From the NCBI RefSeq assembly GCF_003591485.1, contig NZ_QZCF01000001.1, positions 744,001 through 808,000 of the forward strand: a stretch of 64,000 nucleotides of DNA, given 5' to 3'. Positions 24,052-33,729 of this stretch are shown here, one piece after another. A program made the position numbers and the translations under genes. Source of the DNA: Paenibacillus sp. 1011MAR3C5 (GTDB taxonomy: Bacteria; Bacillota; Bacilli; Paenibacillales; Paenibacillaceae). Every line of letters begins with the position of its first letter. The stretch's first letter is position 1. The notes under the pieces were generated by a model that was not told the DNA's origin, did not search any database, and saw only the letters and a program-made list of their open reading frames with translations.

Positions 24052-24201
24052 TTCCTGTATATTGGATTGCCCTTCCTCCTGAAGGATACGCAGAACCTTG
24101 CTCACTTCATCCGTCGTGAGCCCTTTCGCGCGCGCGCATAACATGAGCTCTACCCACTCCGCATCCAGTTCCTGCTGGTTGTCCGATATTACTCGTCTCA
24201 T
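24040..24201 (-). CDS. sinI: SinI anti-repressor
   Basis: A 53-residue protein whose core QQELDAEWVELMLCARAKGLTTDEVSKVL matches B. subtilis SinI (there QELDQEWVELMVEAKEANISPEEI), the peptide that dimerises with SinR and frees matrix promoters. The start is set at ATG 24201 with GGGGGA 8 bases upstream, giving a length close to the 57 residues of the B. subtilis protein; the frame is open 26 codons further. Unlike in B. subtilis, where sinI precedes sinR on the same strand, here it faces sinR tail to tail. Confidence 0.9.
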   Translation of the reverse strand: MRRVISDNQQELDAEWVELMLCARAKGLTTDEVSKVLRILQEEGQSNIQESAV

Positions 24202-24400
24202 CCTAAATATCCCCCATCTCGTCGGGGCCGGTTGCACCACTGACTCCATGCGCTTAAGGTGCCCAGATACTAAACGCATTTCAACGTCGCCCTTATTCCG
24301 TATTCATTCCACAAGATGTATATTATCCCACCTCAATTGCACATGCTGTCGGTTCATGTCTCCATATTTTGAGAGATTGTTTCTCAATTTGTCGAATTTG
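24202..24400. promoter_or_regulatory. sinI upstream region with a Spo0A-box-like sequence
   Basis: No gene. TGTCGAA at 24390-24396 is a perfect Spo0A box; B. subtilis sinI is activated by Spo0A-P, so it is suggestive at this place though short. An AT-rich GATAATAT (minus, plus 24320-24327) may be the sinI -10. A weak stem TTGAGA/TCTCAA (24369-24387) could end the glycosyltransferase transcript. Confidence 0.4.
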
Positions 24401-25459
24401 TTAGAATGATATTTTTGCAATCGCATACATAACAAATTTCTTTGGCAGGCTCTTCTGATAGTCCCTTTTCCCCAATTTGGACAAGTATTGCGCGTCTCCA
24501 TTTCGGATCGCACGGATGTAACGGATAGGGAAATAAGCCGCGGCCTTCTCGTCCCCGGCGCACTCCAGAACGGCTGGATGAGCGCAATACTCACTGATCG
24601 CGGACAGCCGCTCCCGCTCCTTCAAGCGTCCCGAGGACAGATTGCGCAGACAAGTGCGAAGCGTGTTAAGCAGCATCACTCTGATTCCAAAGTAATGGGA
24701 ATGGGACTGATGCCGATAATGGGACTCCACCACCTCCTTCTGAATGAGAAACCCGTTCACCATATCGTGGAACAGATACGGCATATAGCGGCTGGTAGCT
24801 CCTCCCGCACGGTAATAATAAAGGACGTCGGGGATAATCTGGACCGTCTGCGCCTTCAAGAACAGCTCCAAATTCAAAAAAAGGTCATCGCCAAAAAAAC
24901 GGATACGCGACACATAATGGCCGCTGGAGAGCAGAAGCTCCCGTCTGTACAGCTTGCCGTGAAGCTGCGGCGGAAAAGGGTGGCCGTGCAGGAAGGCGGG
25001 GACGAGGTCGCTGCGGATCTCATCTGCCTCATACAGCTTTTTTTGCTTGAAGTACCGGCTGCCGTTGCTCCTTCTGGGCCAAGCCGTATCATTCATGACT
25101 CTGTACATATTGCATACCGTAATGTCCGCGCCATAGGCAAGGGCTGCCCCCATCAGCATCTCCAGCAGCCGCTTGTCAGCCCAATCATCCGCATCCATAT
25201 ACAGAATATATGGAGCTTCGGACAGTTCCAGCCCCCGCCTGCGGGCGGATACGCTGCCGGAGTGCGGCTGTCTGTTATATACGATTCGGCTGTCGCCTTC
25301 CGCATATTGCTTGCATAAGGCATCGCTGCCATCGCTCGACCCGTCATCAACCAGCAGCAGTCTCCAATTCGGATAGGACTGCTGCCGGATCGACCGGATG
25401 CAGGCATGCAGCTTCAGACCGGCGTTATAGACGGGCACCACAATATCGACCTTGCTCAC
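24401..25459 (-). CDS. Glycosyltransferase family 2
   Basis: A 352-residue inverting GT-A transferase that adds a sugar to a polysaccharide intermediate at the inner membrane face. VDIVVPVYNAG opens the nucleotide-binding fold, LLVDDGSSDGS follows, and the metal-binding D-x-D is MDADDWAD. The C-terminal half resembles EpsJ/EpsH-like enzymes. GTG 25459 is preferred (GAGGTG 6 bases upstream) over GTG 25468. It follows galE by 64 bases and is probably co-transcribed with it. Confidence 0.88.
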   Translation of the reverse strand: MSKVDIVVPVYNAGLKLHACIRSIRQQSYPNWRLLLVDDGSSDGSDALCKQYAEGDSRIVYNRQPHSGSVSARRRGLELSEAPYILYMDADDWADKRLLEMLMGAALAYGADITVCNMYRVMNDTAWPRRSNGSRYFKQKKLYEADEIRSDLVPAFLHGHPFPPQLHGKLYRRELLLSSGHYVSRIRFFGDDLFLNLELFLKAQTVQIIPDVLYYYRAGGATSRYMPYLFHDMVNGFLIQKEVVESHYRHQSHSHYFGIRVMLLNTLRTCLRNLSSGRLKERERLSAISEYCAHPAVLECAGDEKAAAYFPIRYIRAIRNGDAQYLSKLGKRDYQKSLPKKFVMYAIAKISF

Positions 25460-25523
25460 TAGCAGCACCTCGCCGAAGATAGATTATGAATGTTGAGATG
25501 ACTGGCATCAAGTGCCGGATGCT

Positions 25524-26561
25524 CTACAGCCGCTGAGCGACAGGCTCCGGTGCCCGATAGCCTCTCGGGTTCATCGATTGCCAGCGCCAGGCGTCCCGGC
25601 ACATCTCATCGATGCCTCTGGCGGCTTCCCAGCCTAGCTCCCTGCCTGCCTTGGACGCTTCCGCATAGCAGATCCCGATATCGCCGGGCCTTCTGGCTGA
25701 GATCCGATACGGAATCGCTTGCCCCGAGGCTCGGTTGAATGCTGCGATCATCTCCAGCACACTATACCCTCTGCCTGTGCCAAGATTGTACGTATGAGCG
25801 CCTGCGGATCGCTCGATCTTGCCCAGCGCCTTCAGATGGCCAATCGCCAAATCCACGACATGTATATAATCCCGGACGCCCGTACCGTCTACCGTCTCAT
25901 AGTCGCTTCCATAGACGGATACCTCAGACAGCCTGCCTACCGCTACCTGGGCAATATAGGGCATTAGATTGTTCGGAATCCCGCTGGGGTCCTCCCCGAT
26001 CCGGCCGCTCTCATGCGCGCCAACAGGATTGAAGTAGCGCAAGATCGCCACGCTCCAGTTCGGATTCGACTGTGCCAGGTCGACAAGCATCTGCTCGATC
26101 ATCTGCTTTGTCCGTCCGTACGGGTTAATGGCACCAATAGGAGCTTGCTCGTCGATCGGCACATGCTCTGGGACGCCGTAGACCGTAGCCGAGGAGCTGA
26201 ATATAAGCTTTTGCACCCCGTTGGACTCCATGACCTCGCACAGCGTTGTCGTGCTCATCAGATTGGAATGGTAATACCTGAGCGGCTGCTGAACGGACTC
26301 GCCTACCGCCTTCAGACCGGCAAAATGAATAACCGCTTCAATGCCGTGTTCTTTGAACACATGATCCAGCGAATCGCGGTCTAGCAGATCGATAAAGTAG
26401 GAAGGGAATGTTTGGTTCGTTATCTCCGATACTCTCTTCAGCGCCTCCGGATGACTGTTAGACAAATTATCGACAACCACGATGTCATAACCGGCGTTAA
26501 GCAGTTCCACGCAAGTATGACTGCCGATATATCCGGCTCCGCCCGTAACGAGAATAGCCAT
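25524..26561 (-). CDS. galE: UDP-glucose 4-epimerase
   Basis: Interconverts UDP-glucose and UDP-galactose (or the GlcNAc pair), supplying precursors for the neighbouring polysaccharide genes. An extended SDR of 345 residues: NAD motif VTGGAGYIGSH, DNLSNS, HFAGLKAVGES, catalytic Ser in FSSSATVYG, Tyr/Lys in NPYGRTKQMIE, and the RYFNPVGAH motif. The start at ATG 26561 (GGAGGAGATGGAAC before it) matches the family N terminus; an in-frame extension is ignored. Its promoter carries a perfect SinR-type operator. Confidence 0.93.
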   Translation of the reverse strand: MAILVTGGAGYIGSHTCVELLNAGYDIVVVDNLSNSHPEALKRVSEITNQTFPSYFIDLLDRDSLDHVFKEHGIEAVIHFAGLKAVGESVQQPLRYYHSNLMSTTTLCEVMESNGVQKLIFSSSATVYGVPEHVPIDEQAPIGAINPYGRTKQMIEQMLVDLAQSNPNWSVAILRYFNPVGAHESGRIGEDPSGIPNNLMPYIAQVAVGRLSEVSVYGSDYETVDGTGVRDYIHVVDLAIGHLKALGKIERSAGAHTYNLGTGRGYSVLEMIAAFNRASGQAIPYRISARRPGDIGICYAEASKAGRELGWEAARGIDEMCRDAWRWQSMNPRGYRAPEPVAQRL

Positions 26562-26599
26562 GTTCCATCTCCTCCACAATATTCTAATGAGAACATTTC

Positions 26600-26615
26600 G
26601 TTCTTTATAAAGAAC
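26600..26615. promoter_or_regulatory. Perfect SinR-type operator at the galE promoter
   Basis: GTTCTTTATAAAGAAC, exactly palindromic, starting at the base after the galE -10. Single half-sites (GAAC) flank it at 26591, 26625 and 26652. Confidence 0.82.
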
Positions 26616-26644
26616 ATTGTAGCAGAACATTGCTTTTTTGTCTC
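26616..26644 (-). promoter_or_regulatory. Promoter of galE
   Basis: Minus-strand GAGACA, 17-base spacer, then TGCTACAAT, an extended -10 with TACAAT at plus 26616-26621. It lies 55 bases before the galE ATG. Confidence 0.65.
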
Positions 26645-26794
26645 TAATAACGAACAAAAGATTGTGATTTCTGTCCAGAACCGGGAATCAGGGTAGATGC
26701 ACATTCTATAAAACGCACACGCCATTCCTACCAGTCTATCATATGAATATCAGTGAACCGTCTTTACTCATTATGAGAGAGGAGAGTAGATTGT

Positions 26795-29668
26795 ATGGCC
26801 TCAAATAATAACGGTTACATCGATGTGAACGGACAGTCCTTTCTGATTTACGATGATTCCGCTATCCAATCCAGGCTGGATTCGATTATCGACTCTAATA
26901 CAGGCCAGATCCGGCCGTCCGCCATCCCGGACAGCATCGGACAGACGCCCGGACCTACGGGACCGCAAGGTCCGGCAGGAATACAGGGCGTGACGGGCGC
27001 TCAAGGGCCAGCGGGACTGCAAGGAACTACAGGCGCAACCGGGCCGCAAGGTCCGGCAGGGCCAGCGGGTCAAGCAGGACCACAAGGACCGGTCGGTCCG
27101 CAAGGACTCGCCGGTCCCGCTGGCGCTGCCGGACCAAAGGGAGATACTGGTCCTGCGGGACCGCAGGGGCCGCCCGGCTCGGGAGCGGGAGGAGGCGAAG
27201 CCGCGTCCTATCTGATCGAGCTTGCGAGATGGGGCATAACGCCCGGCCTGCCGTCGAAGCCGTATACCGACCAGCATTACCTCATGGCCGACAAAAACAT
27301 CGACGGCTTCAATAACGCTATCGCATGGGCGTACGACAACGGGTACCGTTACGTATTTGTCCCCAAAAATGAATACGCGATTTGTTTCCCTAAAAGCATA
27401 ACGGTTGCCCAGAGCCATATGACGATCGACTTCGAAGGCTCGACCCTCAAGGTGCTCTACGATTCCGACCGCAAATCGCCGTTCGATACGCGCACGGGAA
27501 CGACAGCTTACTATCAATTTCCCATTCAAAGCGGCATGAGCATTCAGCTCCCGGGGGTCACCGATTCCCATATCAAAAACCTGATTCTCATCGGCGACAA
27601 AGCGGACCGCAGCTTCGCGAATGCCGCCGAAGCTGCTCACGAGGGCACCTACGGCATTCATATTACGAAAGGCTCCTCCTTCTGCTCCGTCCGCAACAGC
27701 GTCATCAGCAGCTATATGGGGGACGGCATCTCCATCGACAGCGTGTCCTTCTACGATTATGCCGAATTTGCCTTGGGGCTTACCGTCAATGAAGTGCATC
27801 GTCAGACCGGCGCTCTTATCCAGGCGAACGGCAAGACGCTTGTATCGCAGCCTATCAATCTTCCGGCTGGCTATGACAGCTTCCTCGTTGCCGGAGCCGG
27901 CTATACCCGCCAGACCGCCTTGAATACGAAGGAAGTTGATGTCGCCTACTACGGTGCCAACAATACCTACCTTGGACGCTATGACGCCAAAAAAATCTAC
28001 ACGCCCATCTCCATCCCCCCCGGCGCCCGAACCTTCCGTTTCATCTTCAACAACGAGACTTCCACATCCAAAAACATGCAAATTACGCTGAAGTTCGGAC
28101 TTACTCCCCATCACAACCTGATCGAATACAACGAAGTCTACAATACGCATCGAGGCGGCATTACGCTCGGCGGCAATTACAATACCATTCAAAACAATAT
28201 CATTCGCGAAGGAACGGGGATGCTCGACCGCAAGCCCGTCTTCAACGATCCGACCCGCTACGGCATTAATCAAGAGGATTCCTACGGGGAAAATTGCGTC
28301 ATCCGCAATAATGTGTTCTACAACCTGTACCACGGCATTCTGGTCGGATGCTGGTCGGTTGAGGTCCACAACAATCATCTGTACAATCTGTCCGGCATCG
28401 GCATCAACCTGTATTCGCTGCAGGTAGCCAACGTTCGGGAGAACTTCCTGCATCGCTGCCAGTCCGGCATCGGCCTGATGACCGCTCACCTTCCCAACGC
28501 GCATGTCAATATTGAAAACAACACGATGGTGAGCATCGCCAACACGGGCATGGCGGGCACGGGCTACGACGTCAACTTCCGCAACAACACGCTGATTGAT
28601 TCCGCCAACTTTTCCTTGCCGGACGATGACCGGTTCATCTGCCGCGAGAATCACTTTATATGGACCGAAAACTTCTCCGGCACGCCGTTTGTTGTCGCGA
28701 ACCGGATCGAGAGCTGCTCCTTCGAGGGCGTAACGGTCCAGCGGGAATTATACCTGCGCGCCTACGAGGTCATGGGGACGATTATGACCAATGTCAATGT
28801 CCGCATCGAGACGCGTTATCAGACGACGATTGCAGAGAATGTGCTGTTCCGGGATTGCACATTCAGAAACACCCTGCTGAACAACCATTTATTCGGCATG
28901 AAGCAGCGGACAGTGCGTTTCCGGTACTGCAAGCTGACAGATTCTATCGTCAAAATCGGCAACATTAATACGCCTGGCGAATCCCCGATTATGCAGCTTG
29001 AGCATTGCGACTTTATCGTCCGTACGGCCGCTTATCTCTTCCAAAGCGAATTCAATACCGGCTACGGCTGGATCGAAGTAACCGACTCCCGGATTAGAAT
29101 CGCCAACAGCGGCTTCGCTTATTTTCTGACAAACAACTTTAATGTGACCGGCACCACAAGCGTTTATCTGAAGCGCTCAACCGTTAGCTATACTGGCGCA
29201 GGACGGCTGAACCTGCAATATTACAATCCAGCGAACAAAAAGGCGGTCAGAACCTTCGGCAACATCCGCAACGTCTATTCGCAAATCAATCTGCCGCTGC
29301 CGGAAGGCGCGATTTATCTAAATTACGATCCCGACATCGAAGGGGTCAGCCCGCCCGGACACGGATACTGGTTCCGCGGCGATCTGTATGGCAATGCCGC
29401 TCCCGTCCCCGGCGGTTACGCCGGCTGGATATGCATCACAGAGGGTTATGCCGCGAGCTCAGCCTGGTCCGCGGCTGCAGCTAAGACCAAAGGCGACCGC
29501 ATTCAATCGGGGGGCTATGTGTACGAGGCACTCACCACCGGTACAACCGGCGCAGCGGCGCCGGTATGGCCGTCCGCTATAGGGGCTACCGTCGCGGATG
29601 GAAGCGTCACTTGGCAAAGGGTCAGTCCGCTTGCCGTGTTCAAGCCTTACGGCTTAATTGCCCCATAA
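26795..29668 (+). CDS. Collagen-like, beta-helix surface protein
   Basis: A 957-residue protein on the strand opposite to the polysaccharide genes. Residues ~51-130 are ~27 Gly-X-Y triplets ([10 protein letters not shown] and similar), a collagen-like stalk expected to trimerise. From ~150 to ~800 follow repeated short strands rich in Asn ([36 protein letters not shown]), the signature of a right-handed parallel beta-helix as in pectate lyases and phage tail spikes. The C terminus ([17 protein letters not shown]...DGSVTWQRV) resembles small carbohydrate-binding repeats of tail fibres. No signal peptide or membrane anchor is seen. GAGAGGAGAG precedes the ATG. It may bind or trim the local polysaccharide, or be a spore/exosporium-type filament; function unproven. 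Confidence 0.8.
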   Translation: MASNNNGYIDVNGQSFLIYDDSAIQSRLDSIIDSNTGQIRPSAIPDSIGQTPGPTGPQGPAGIQGVTGAQGPAGLQGTTGATGPQGPAGPAGQAGPQGPVGPQGLAGPAGAAGPKGDTGPAGPQGPPGSGAGGGEAASYLIELARWGITPGLPSKPYTDQHYLMADKNIDGFNNAIAWAYDNGYRYVFVPKNEYAICFPKSITVAQSHMTIDFEGSTLKVLYDSDRKSPFDTRTGTTAYYQFPIQSGMSIQLPGVTDSHIKNLILIGDKADRSFANAAEAAHEGTYGIHITKGSSFCSVRNSVISSYMGDGISIDSVSFYDYAEFALGLTVNEVHRQTGALIQANGKTLVSQPINLPAGYDSFLVAGAGYTRQTALNTKEVDVAYYGANNTYLGRYDAKKIYTPISIPPGARTFRFIFNNETSTSKNMQITLKFGLTPHHNLIEYNEVYNTHRGGITLGGNYNTIQNNIIREGTGMLDRKPVFNDPTRYGINQEDSYGENCVIRNNVFYNLYHGILVGCWSVEVHNNHLYNLSGIGINLYSLQVANVRENFLHRCQSGIGLMTAHLPNAHVNIENNTMVSIANTGMAGTGYDVNFRNNTLIDSANFSLPDDDRFICRENHFIWTENFSGTPFVVANRIESCSFEGVTVQRELYLRAYEVMGTIMTNVNVRIETRYQTTIAENVLFRDCTFRNTLLNNHLFGMKQRTVRFRYCKLTDSIVKIGNINTPGESPIMQLEHCDFIVRTAAYLFQSEFNTGYGWIEVTDSRIRIANSGFAYFLTNNFNVTGTTSVYLKRSTVSYTGAGRLNLQYYNPANKKAVRTFGNIRNVYSQINLPLPEGAIYLNYDPDIEGVSPPGHGYWFRGDLYGNAAPVPGGYAGWICITEGYAASSAWSAAAAKTKGDRIQSGGYVYEALTTGTTGAAAPVWPSAIGATVADGSVTWQRVSPLAVFKPYGLIAP

Positions 29669-29672
29669 TCAA

Positions 29673-29711
29673 AAAGGCCATTCGACGGGAGCCCCCTAAC
29701 GAATGGCCTTT
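29673..29711. terminator. Bidirectional terminator between the beta-helix gene and the flippase gene
   Basis: Stem AAAGGCCATTCG / CGAATGGCCTTT with a 15-base loop, flanked by A and T runs. The flippase stop codon overlaps its right edge. Confidence 0.88.
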
Positions 29712-31272
29712 ATTTCTCGTCCGTACGCAGCAGCCGTGATGGAACGAGGCGCTTGAACGGATTAAACTTGGTCGCGAACGATGCCCCGATGCGGGCCAGA
29801 TAAGCGAACTCCGGCGTTTTGAAAAACACAAGCAGGTAGATCACATTGACCACTACGAGCACGATCACGCCTTTGGCGACAAGCGCCAGCAGCGAATGTA
29901 CCGGAAGCAGACTGCTTGCAGCGTGCGAAGCCCCGAGCGCGACCATGCCCAGCAGCGTATACAGCAGATACGTTCTGTAATAATGAAAGATGGAGCGCTT
30001 GAACACTTTTTTGTATACCAAGTAAGGCGTGGTCCAGAAGGGCACGAGCAGCGCGCTGATCAGTCCGCCTGCGAATACGCCGACGATTCCGATCTGTTGA
30101 ACGAGCCACAAGGACAGCCCCAAATTGATGACAGCCTGAATGAGTGGAGCAAACCGGTCCTCGTGGAAGATCCCGGCCGTCGTCTTCACCGAGGTAATCG
30201 TATTGCGCATGCCGCGTTCATAGAACATGATGACGAGCAGCGCCAAGATGAGCCCGCTCATGCCGAAGTCCGGGCCAAGCCATATCATGATAAGCGGCTG
30301 AACGAGCAAATACATGCCTATCGACACCAGCGAATAAAGCCAGAAGCTGAGCAGCAGCATCACTTTGTAGACATCGAAGATTTTGGCGGCGGATTCGACG
30401 GCCACCATATTGCCGACGCTGTGGTTCATGCCGGCGAACACTTGATTCAGGAAGGTCCGGCTAATGTCGATCAGCATTTTGTAATTGGCATAGATGCCGA
30501 CTGCAATAATGCTGACAAAGGTGGAGATCAGGATGCTTTCGATGCCGAAAATAAAATAATTCCCTACATTTTGAATGAAAATCGCCTTCATGTTTTTCAT
30601 GAAGTTCGCTCGCGTCTCCGGGTCCAGAATATCGGCTTTGCCGAAGCGGAGGAACGGATATTTTTTGTCCACGATACGCGCCAGGACGATTGACGTTGCA
30701 ATGGTAATGATGCTGTCCACTGCCAGATACAGCAAATAGTTCTCCGTGTAGTACAATATAGCGATGCGGATGCTGGTCGACACAATGGCCGATATCGAAA
30801 ACACGATCGTGACAATGTAATTTTTCTGATTCACATTCAAGTACGAATGCTTGTATACGAACAGATAAGGCACGGCCGTATTCAGCAGGAAGATCAAATA
30901 GACCCATTCCAGATGCTTGACATCGGCATCCTGTACGATCACGTCCAGGAAAGGCATGATGCTAAGTCCCAGCAGCAGCACGATGACCGCGATGACTCGG
31001 TACGTATTGCGGTAGAGCTTCATAAGCGCCAGCACCTTAAGCCTGTTTCGCTCCGCCACCGGTTTGTACAGGTTGTAGATAATGCTGGAGCCTATGCCCG
31101 CTTCCGCAAGAGAAAGCATGGCCAGCACGCTCGTAAAGAGTGCATTGACGCCCAAATATTCGATGCCGAGGCTGTTAATAAAGACTGTTCTCGACACGAA
31201 GCTCAAGATCGTAATAATGAGCTGATTGAGCAAGCCTGCCGAAATGTTCAAGAAACTGCTTTTAACTCTCAT
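29710..31272 (-). CDS. Polysaccharide flippase (Wzx/MATE-like)
   Basis: A 520-residue membrane protein with about 12-14 hydrophobic helices (for example LLNQLIITILSFVSRTVFINSLG and VYKVMLLLSFWLYSLVSIGMYLL), fitting the MOP superfamily of lipid-linked oligosaccharide flippases. It would move undecaprenyl-linked repeat units outward, the job EpsK does in B. subtilis. Start ATG 31272 overlaps the upstream stop as ATGA; the 75-codon upstream extension covers the previous gene in another phase. It is the last gene of its operon. Confidence 0.88.
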   Translation of the reverse strand: MRVKSSFLNISAGLLNQLIITILSFVSRTVFINSLGIEYLGVNALFTSVLAMLSLAEAGIGSSIIYNLYKPVAERNRLKVLALMKLYRNTYRVIAVIVLLLGLSIMPFLDVIVQDADVKHLEWVYLIFLLNTAVPYLFVYKHSYLNVNQKNYIVTIVFSISAIVSTSIRIAILYYTENYLLYLAVDSIITIATSIVLARIVDKKYPFLRFGKADILDPETRANFMKNMKAIFIQNVGNYFIFGIESILISTFVSIIAVGIYANYKMLIDISRTFLNQVFAGMNHSVGNMVAVESAAKIFDVYKVMLLLSFWLYSLVSIGMYLLVQPLIMIWLGPDFGMSGLILALLVIMFYERGMRNTITSVKTTAGIFHEDRFAPLIQAVINLGLSLWLVQQIGIVGVFAGGLISALLVPFWTTPYLVYKKVFKRSIFHYYRTYLLYTLLGMVALGASHAASSLLPVHSLLALVAKGVIVLVVVNVIYLLVFFKTPEFAYLARIGASFATKFNPFKRLVPSRLLRTDEK

Positions 31273-32507
31273 GGCTTGCTCCACTCTCGCTGCCCAACAG
31301 CCATGCGCAGCTCCGACCCTCCATCTATGGACTGCCCGTACCGCTGGCCAAGCCGAATCGCAAAGCCTTGCGTGAACGGCAAAATGCCGAACAATGTGGA
31401 ATAAACCCCGATATCCTTCGTATCGCCCTGGGAGAACTCTACGGCTCCGTCCCTCCGCGTCACGCTCCGCAAATAATGCATCGCCTTCCCCACGCATTTC
31501 ATGGCAGGAGCGGAGAGCTCCTCCAGCTCCGCCGCCTTCATGAGGAACCAGGCGAGCGTCACTGTGGCGGAGGAGTCCGGACGGCTTTCCCTCCGCGTGA
31601 CGGTCCAGCTCCAGCTGCCGCCTGGCTGCTGGAGCTTCATGACAGCTTCAGCGAATGCCTTCATGACATGTCTCAGCTCGCGCTTATAAACATGATTGCT
31701 CGGCAATTCACTCCACATATCGATGAGACCGATCGCAAACCAGCCAAGCCCGCGTCCCCATCCGATTAGCCCGAGCGGCGCCTGGCTTCCGATATCATAG
31801 GCATGTGCGGGAATACCCACTCCTTCATGAAAGCCGTGCTGCACATACGCCCGCAATTGCTTCATCGCAAGCTCAAGGCTGGACGTATCCCCGAACTTCA
31901 TCCCGTAGGCGATAAGAAACGGGCATATGAAGCCGATCGTATCCACATAACGGTAGTCGCGCATCGCATTTCGGTAGCGCACCGTTCCATCCTCGCCCAC
32001 ATGCTCTTCAATGAGACGCCTTATCGCATCAAGCGCCGGGCGATAACGCCCCGCCTGTATGCCGGGAACCTTCATGACGGCATATGCGAGGATCGCGGAG
32101 TCAACATGGCGAGGCGCATTCCGCCAATCTCCCTTGTTGGTGAAGGTGGCGGAGAGAAAGCGCTCAATGTCTCGCTTCACTCCGCTTTCCTCCGGCAGCT
32201 CCGAGAGTCCGAGCAACAACGAAGCACGCTGCCAATCCTGCAGCGCAGAAGCCGAATATCGTCCGTTGAACCGCTCGATCACCGTCAGTCTTGTCTGATC
32301 GGTCACCTTCGCAACAGGCGTCCGGTTCAGCCATTTGGCCCCTCTGGCTGCAACAGCCGAATGCCAGAGCTCATGCTGATCATGCCTTCCGATATGAATG
32401 CGTCTCAGCCAAGTGTTCAGCAGCGGAACCAGGTCGTGAAGCGACAGGGCCGCTATGATGATAATCAGTACCAGTGCAATGATCCAACCTGCCGATAAAA
32501 GCTCCAT
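31269..32507 (-). CDS. Membrane-anchored GH88/GH105-like hydrolase
   Basis: A 412-residue protein with one N-terminal membrane helix (GWIIALVLIIIIAALSL) and an alpha/alpha-barrel domain resembling unsaturated glucuronyl/rhamnogalacturonyl hydrolases (YteR/GH105, GH88): HVDSAILAYAVMKV, YRYVDTIGFICPFLIAYG with the likely catalytic Asp, and GWGRGLGWFAIGLIDMW. GH105 enzymes remove 4,5-unsaturated uronic acid ends. Its place between glycosyltransferases and a flippase suggests action on the exported polymer. The start ATG 32507 follows the upstream stop by 4 bases, with GGAGG about 13 bases off. Confidence 0.75.
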   Translation of the reverse strand: MELLSAGWIIALVLIIIIAALSLHDLVPLLNTWLRRIHIGRHDQHELWHSAVAARGAKWLNRTPVAKVTDQTRLTVIERFNGRYSASALQDWQRASLLLGLSELPEESGVKRDIERFLSATFTNKGDWRNAPRHVDSAILAYAVMKVPGIQAGRYRPALDAIRRLIEEHVGEDGTVRYRNAMRDYRYVDTIGFICPFLIAYGMKFGDTSSLELAMKQLRAYVQHGFHEGVGIPAHAYDIGSQAPLGLIGWGRGLGWFAIGLIDMWSELPSNHVYKRELRHVMKAFAEAVMKLQQPGGSWSWTVTRRESRPDSSATVTLAWFLMKAAELEELSAPAMKCVGKAMHYLRSVTRRDGAVEFSQGDTKDIGVYSTLFGILPFTQGFAIRLGQRYGQSIDGGSELRMAVGQREWSKP

Positions 32508-32511
32508 TCGT

Positions 32512-33726
32512 TCAGTTCGCCTCCAACCATTCTCCATCATGTACGAGCTCATACAGCTTGCGTACTTCATTCTCCGTCCCCAACGCCTCTTCCGCCAATC
32601 TGGCGGCAAAGGCTTCCCGCAGCTCCGGATGCTCAATGAGCAGCTTAATTCCGCCCGCTATCGCTTGAGGCTGAATCTCCACCACAAGTCCGCTTTTGCC
32701 ATGCTCAATCTGATCCGCTACCGTCGTGAAGGCGGTAGCGACAATCGGCTTGCCCATAATTTTCGCCTCGTCGATGGCGATTGACTTCCCTTCATACCGT
32801 GACGGCTGGACGACAATATCAGCCAGCTTCAGGTAAGGGTAGGGGTTGTCGACAGCCCCAATTAGCCGCATATGCTGCTGAAGCCCATAGCGCTCGATCA
32901 GCGATGTCAGCGATTCACGCTCTTCCTTGCTCCCCTCGCCGAGAACCGTCCAATCCACATCCACGCCCATTTCCCGCAGCAGCCTGGCCGCTTCAATGGC
33001 AAGATCAATCCCTTTTACATGATGCAACCTGGCAATCGTCAGCAGACGCACAGCGCTGCTCCGTTCAGCGGGAAGCTCGTCTTGGGCAAGCCTGCGAATA
33101 ATCGCAGGAGACACGACGTTATGAATGACCTTGACCTTGGCCTTAAACTCCTCGAATGTATCCTTTACCGAATAGCCGCACTCCTCTGACACCGTCACAA
33201 TATGATCCAGCCGGTTGAAGTACGGTTCGTCCAGCCGCCGGTCCATCCCCATATTTGCGTAATTGGTATGGATCCAGCCGATTTTGCGTCTTGCCTTCAC
33301 CTTGTCGATCACATAATAGATCGGCGTCTTCTCCAAAAAACCGATCGCGGCGTCATATTGCCCGTCCAGTTGCTTGAACGTCCGGACGATATGCCGCCAA
33401 GCCAGCTGTTCTCTTCTGGCCGCATTGTCCTCCGTACGCATGACGAGGCCCAGATATAAGCGGGGCAGCACCGAACGGAAGGAGCCCTTCCGAATGCACT
33501 TCGCAATGGCAGAGCGAATCGGCATATCATAATAATGAAAATCCGCTGGCGGCTGCAGAAGCTTCACCTGCTTCGGGACATGCTTTAAAAACATGCCTTC
33601 GCGCTTGAACAAAAGCAGGTCCACCTCATACTGATCATAGTCAATCACTTGCAGGAGCGAGACGAGCGCCTTCTCCGCGCCGCCGCAGTCCAAGTGATTC
33701 ATGACAAACAGCAATCTCGGCTTCAT
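32512..33726 (-). CDS. Glycosyltransferase family 4
   Basis: A 404-residue retaining GT-B transferase. The N terminus LLFVMNHLDCGGAEKALVSLL is the acceptor-domain glycine loop; the donor-site motif is VQPSRYEGKSIAIDEAKIMGKPIVAT (E-x7-E). It closely resembles the next gene and that at 37120 in the phrases IGWIHTNY, ANPYPY-like spacing and PSRYEGK, suggesting duplication within the operon. ATG 33726 overlaps the upstream stop region, whose AGGAGG serves as ribosome binding site. Confidence 0.88.
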   Translation of the reverse strand: MKPRLLFVMNHLDCGGAEKALVSLLQVIDYDQYEVDLLLFKREGMFLKHVPKQVKLLQPPADFHYYDMPIRSAIAKCIRKGSFRSVLPRLYLGLVMRTEDNAARREQLAWRHIVRTFKQLDGQYDAAIGFLEKTPIYYVIDKVKARRKIGWIHTNYANMGMDRRLDEPYFNRLDHIVTVSEECGYSVKDTFEEFKAKVKVIHNVVSPAIIRRLAQDELPAERSSAVRLLTIARLHHVKGIDLAIEAARLLREMGVDVDWTVLGEGSKEERESLTSLIERYGLQQHMRLIGAVDNPYPYLKLADIVVQPSRYEGKSIAIDEAKIMGKPIVATAFTTVADQIEHGKSGLVVEIQPQAIAGGIKLLIEHPELREAFAARLAEEALGTENEVRKLYELVHDGEWLEAN

Positions 33727-33729
33727 CAA

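Noticed and set aside
26801..28654. A 617-codon open frame opposite the collagen/beta-helix gene
   Set aside because: A mirror frame caused by Gly/Pro- and Asn-rich codons; low-complexity protein, no ribosome binding site, and the other strand encodes recognisable domains.
26795..29668. Prophage remnant
   Set aside because: Only the tail-spike-like fold suggests a phage; no capsid, portal, terminase, integrase or lysis genes lie nearby.
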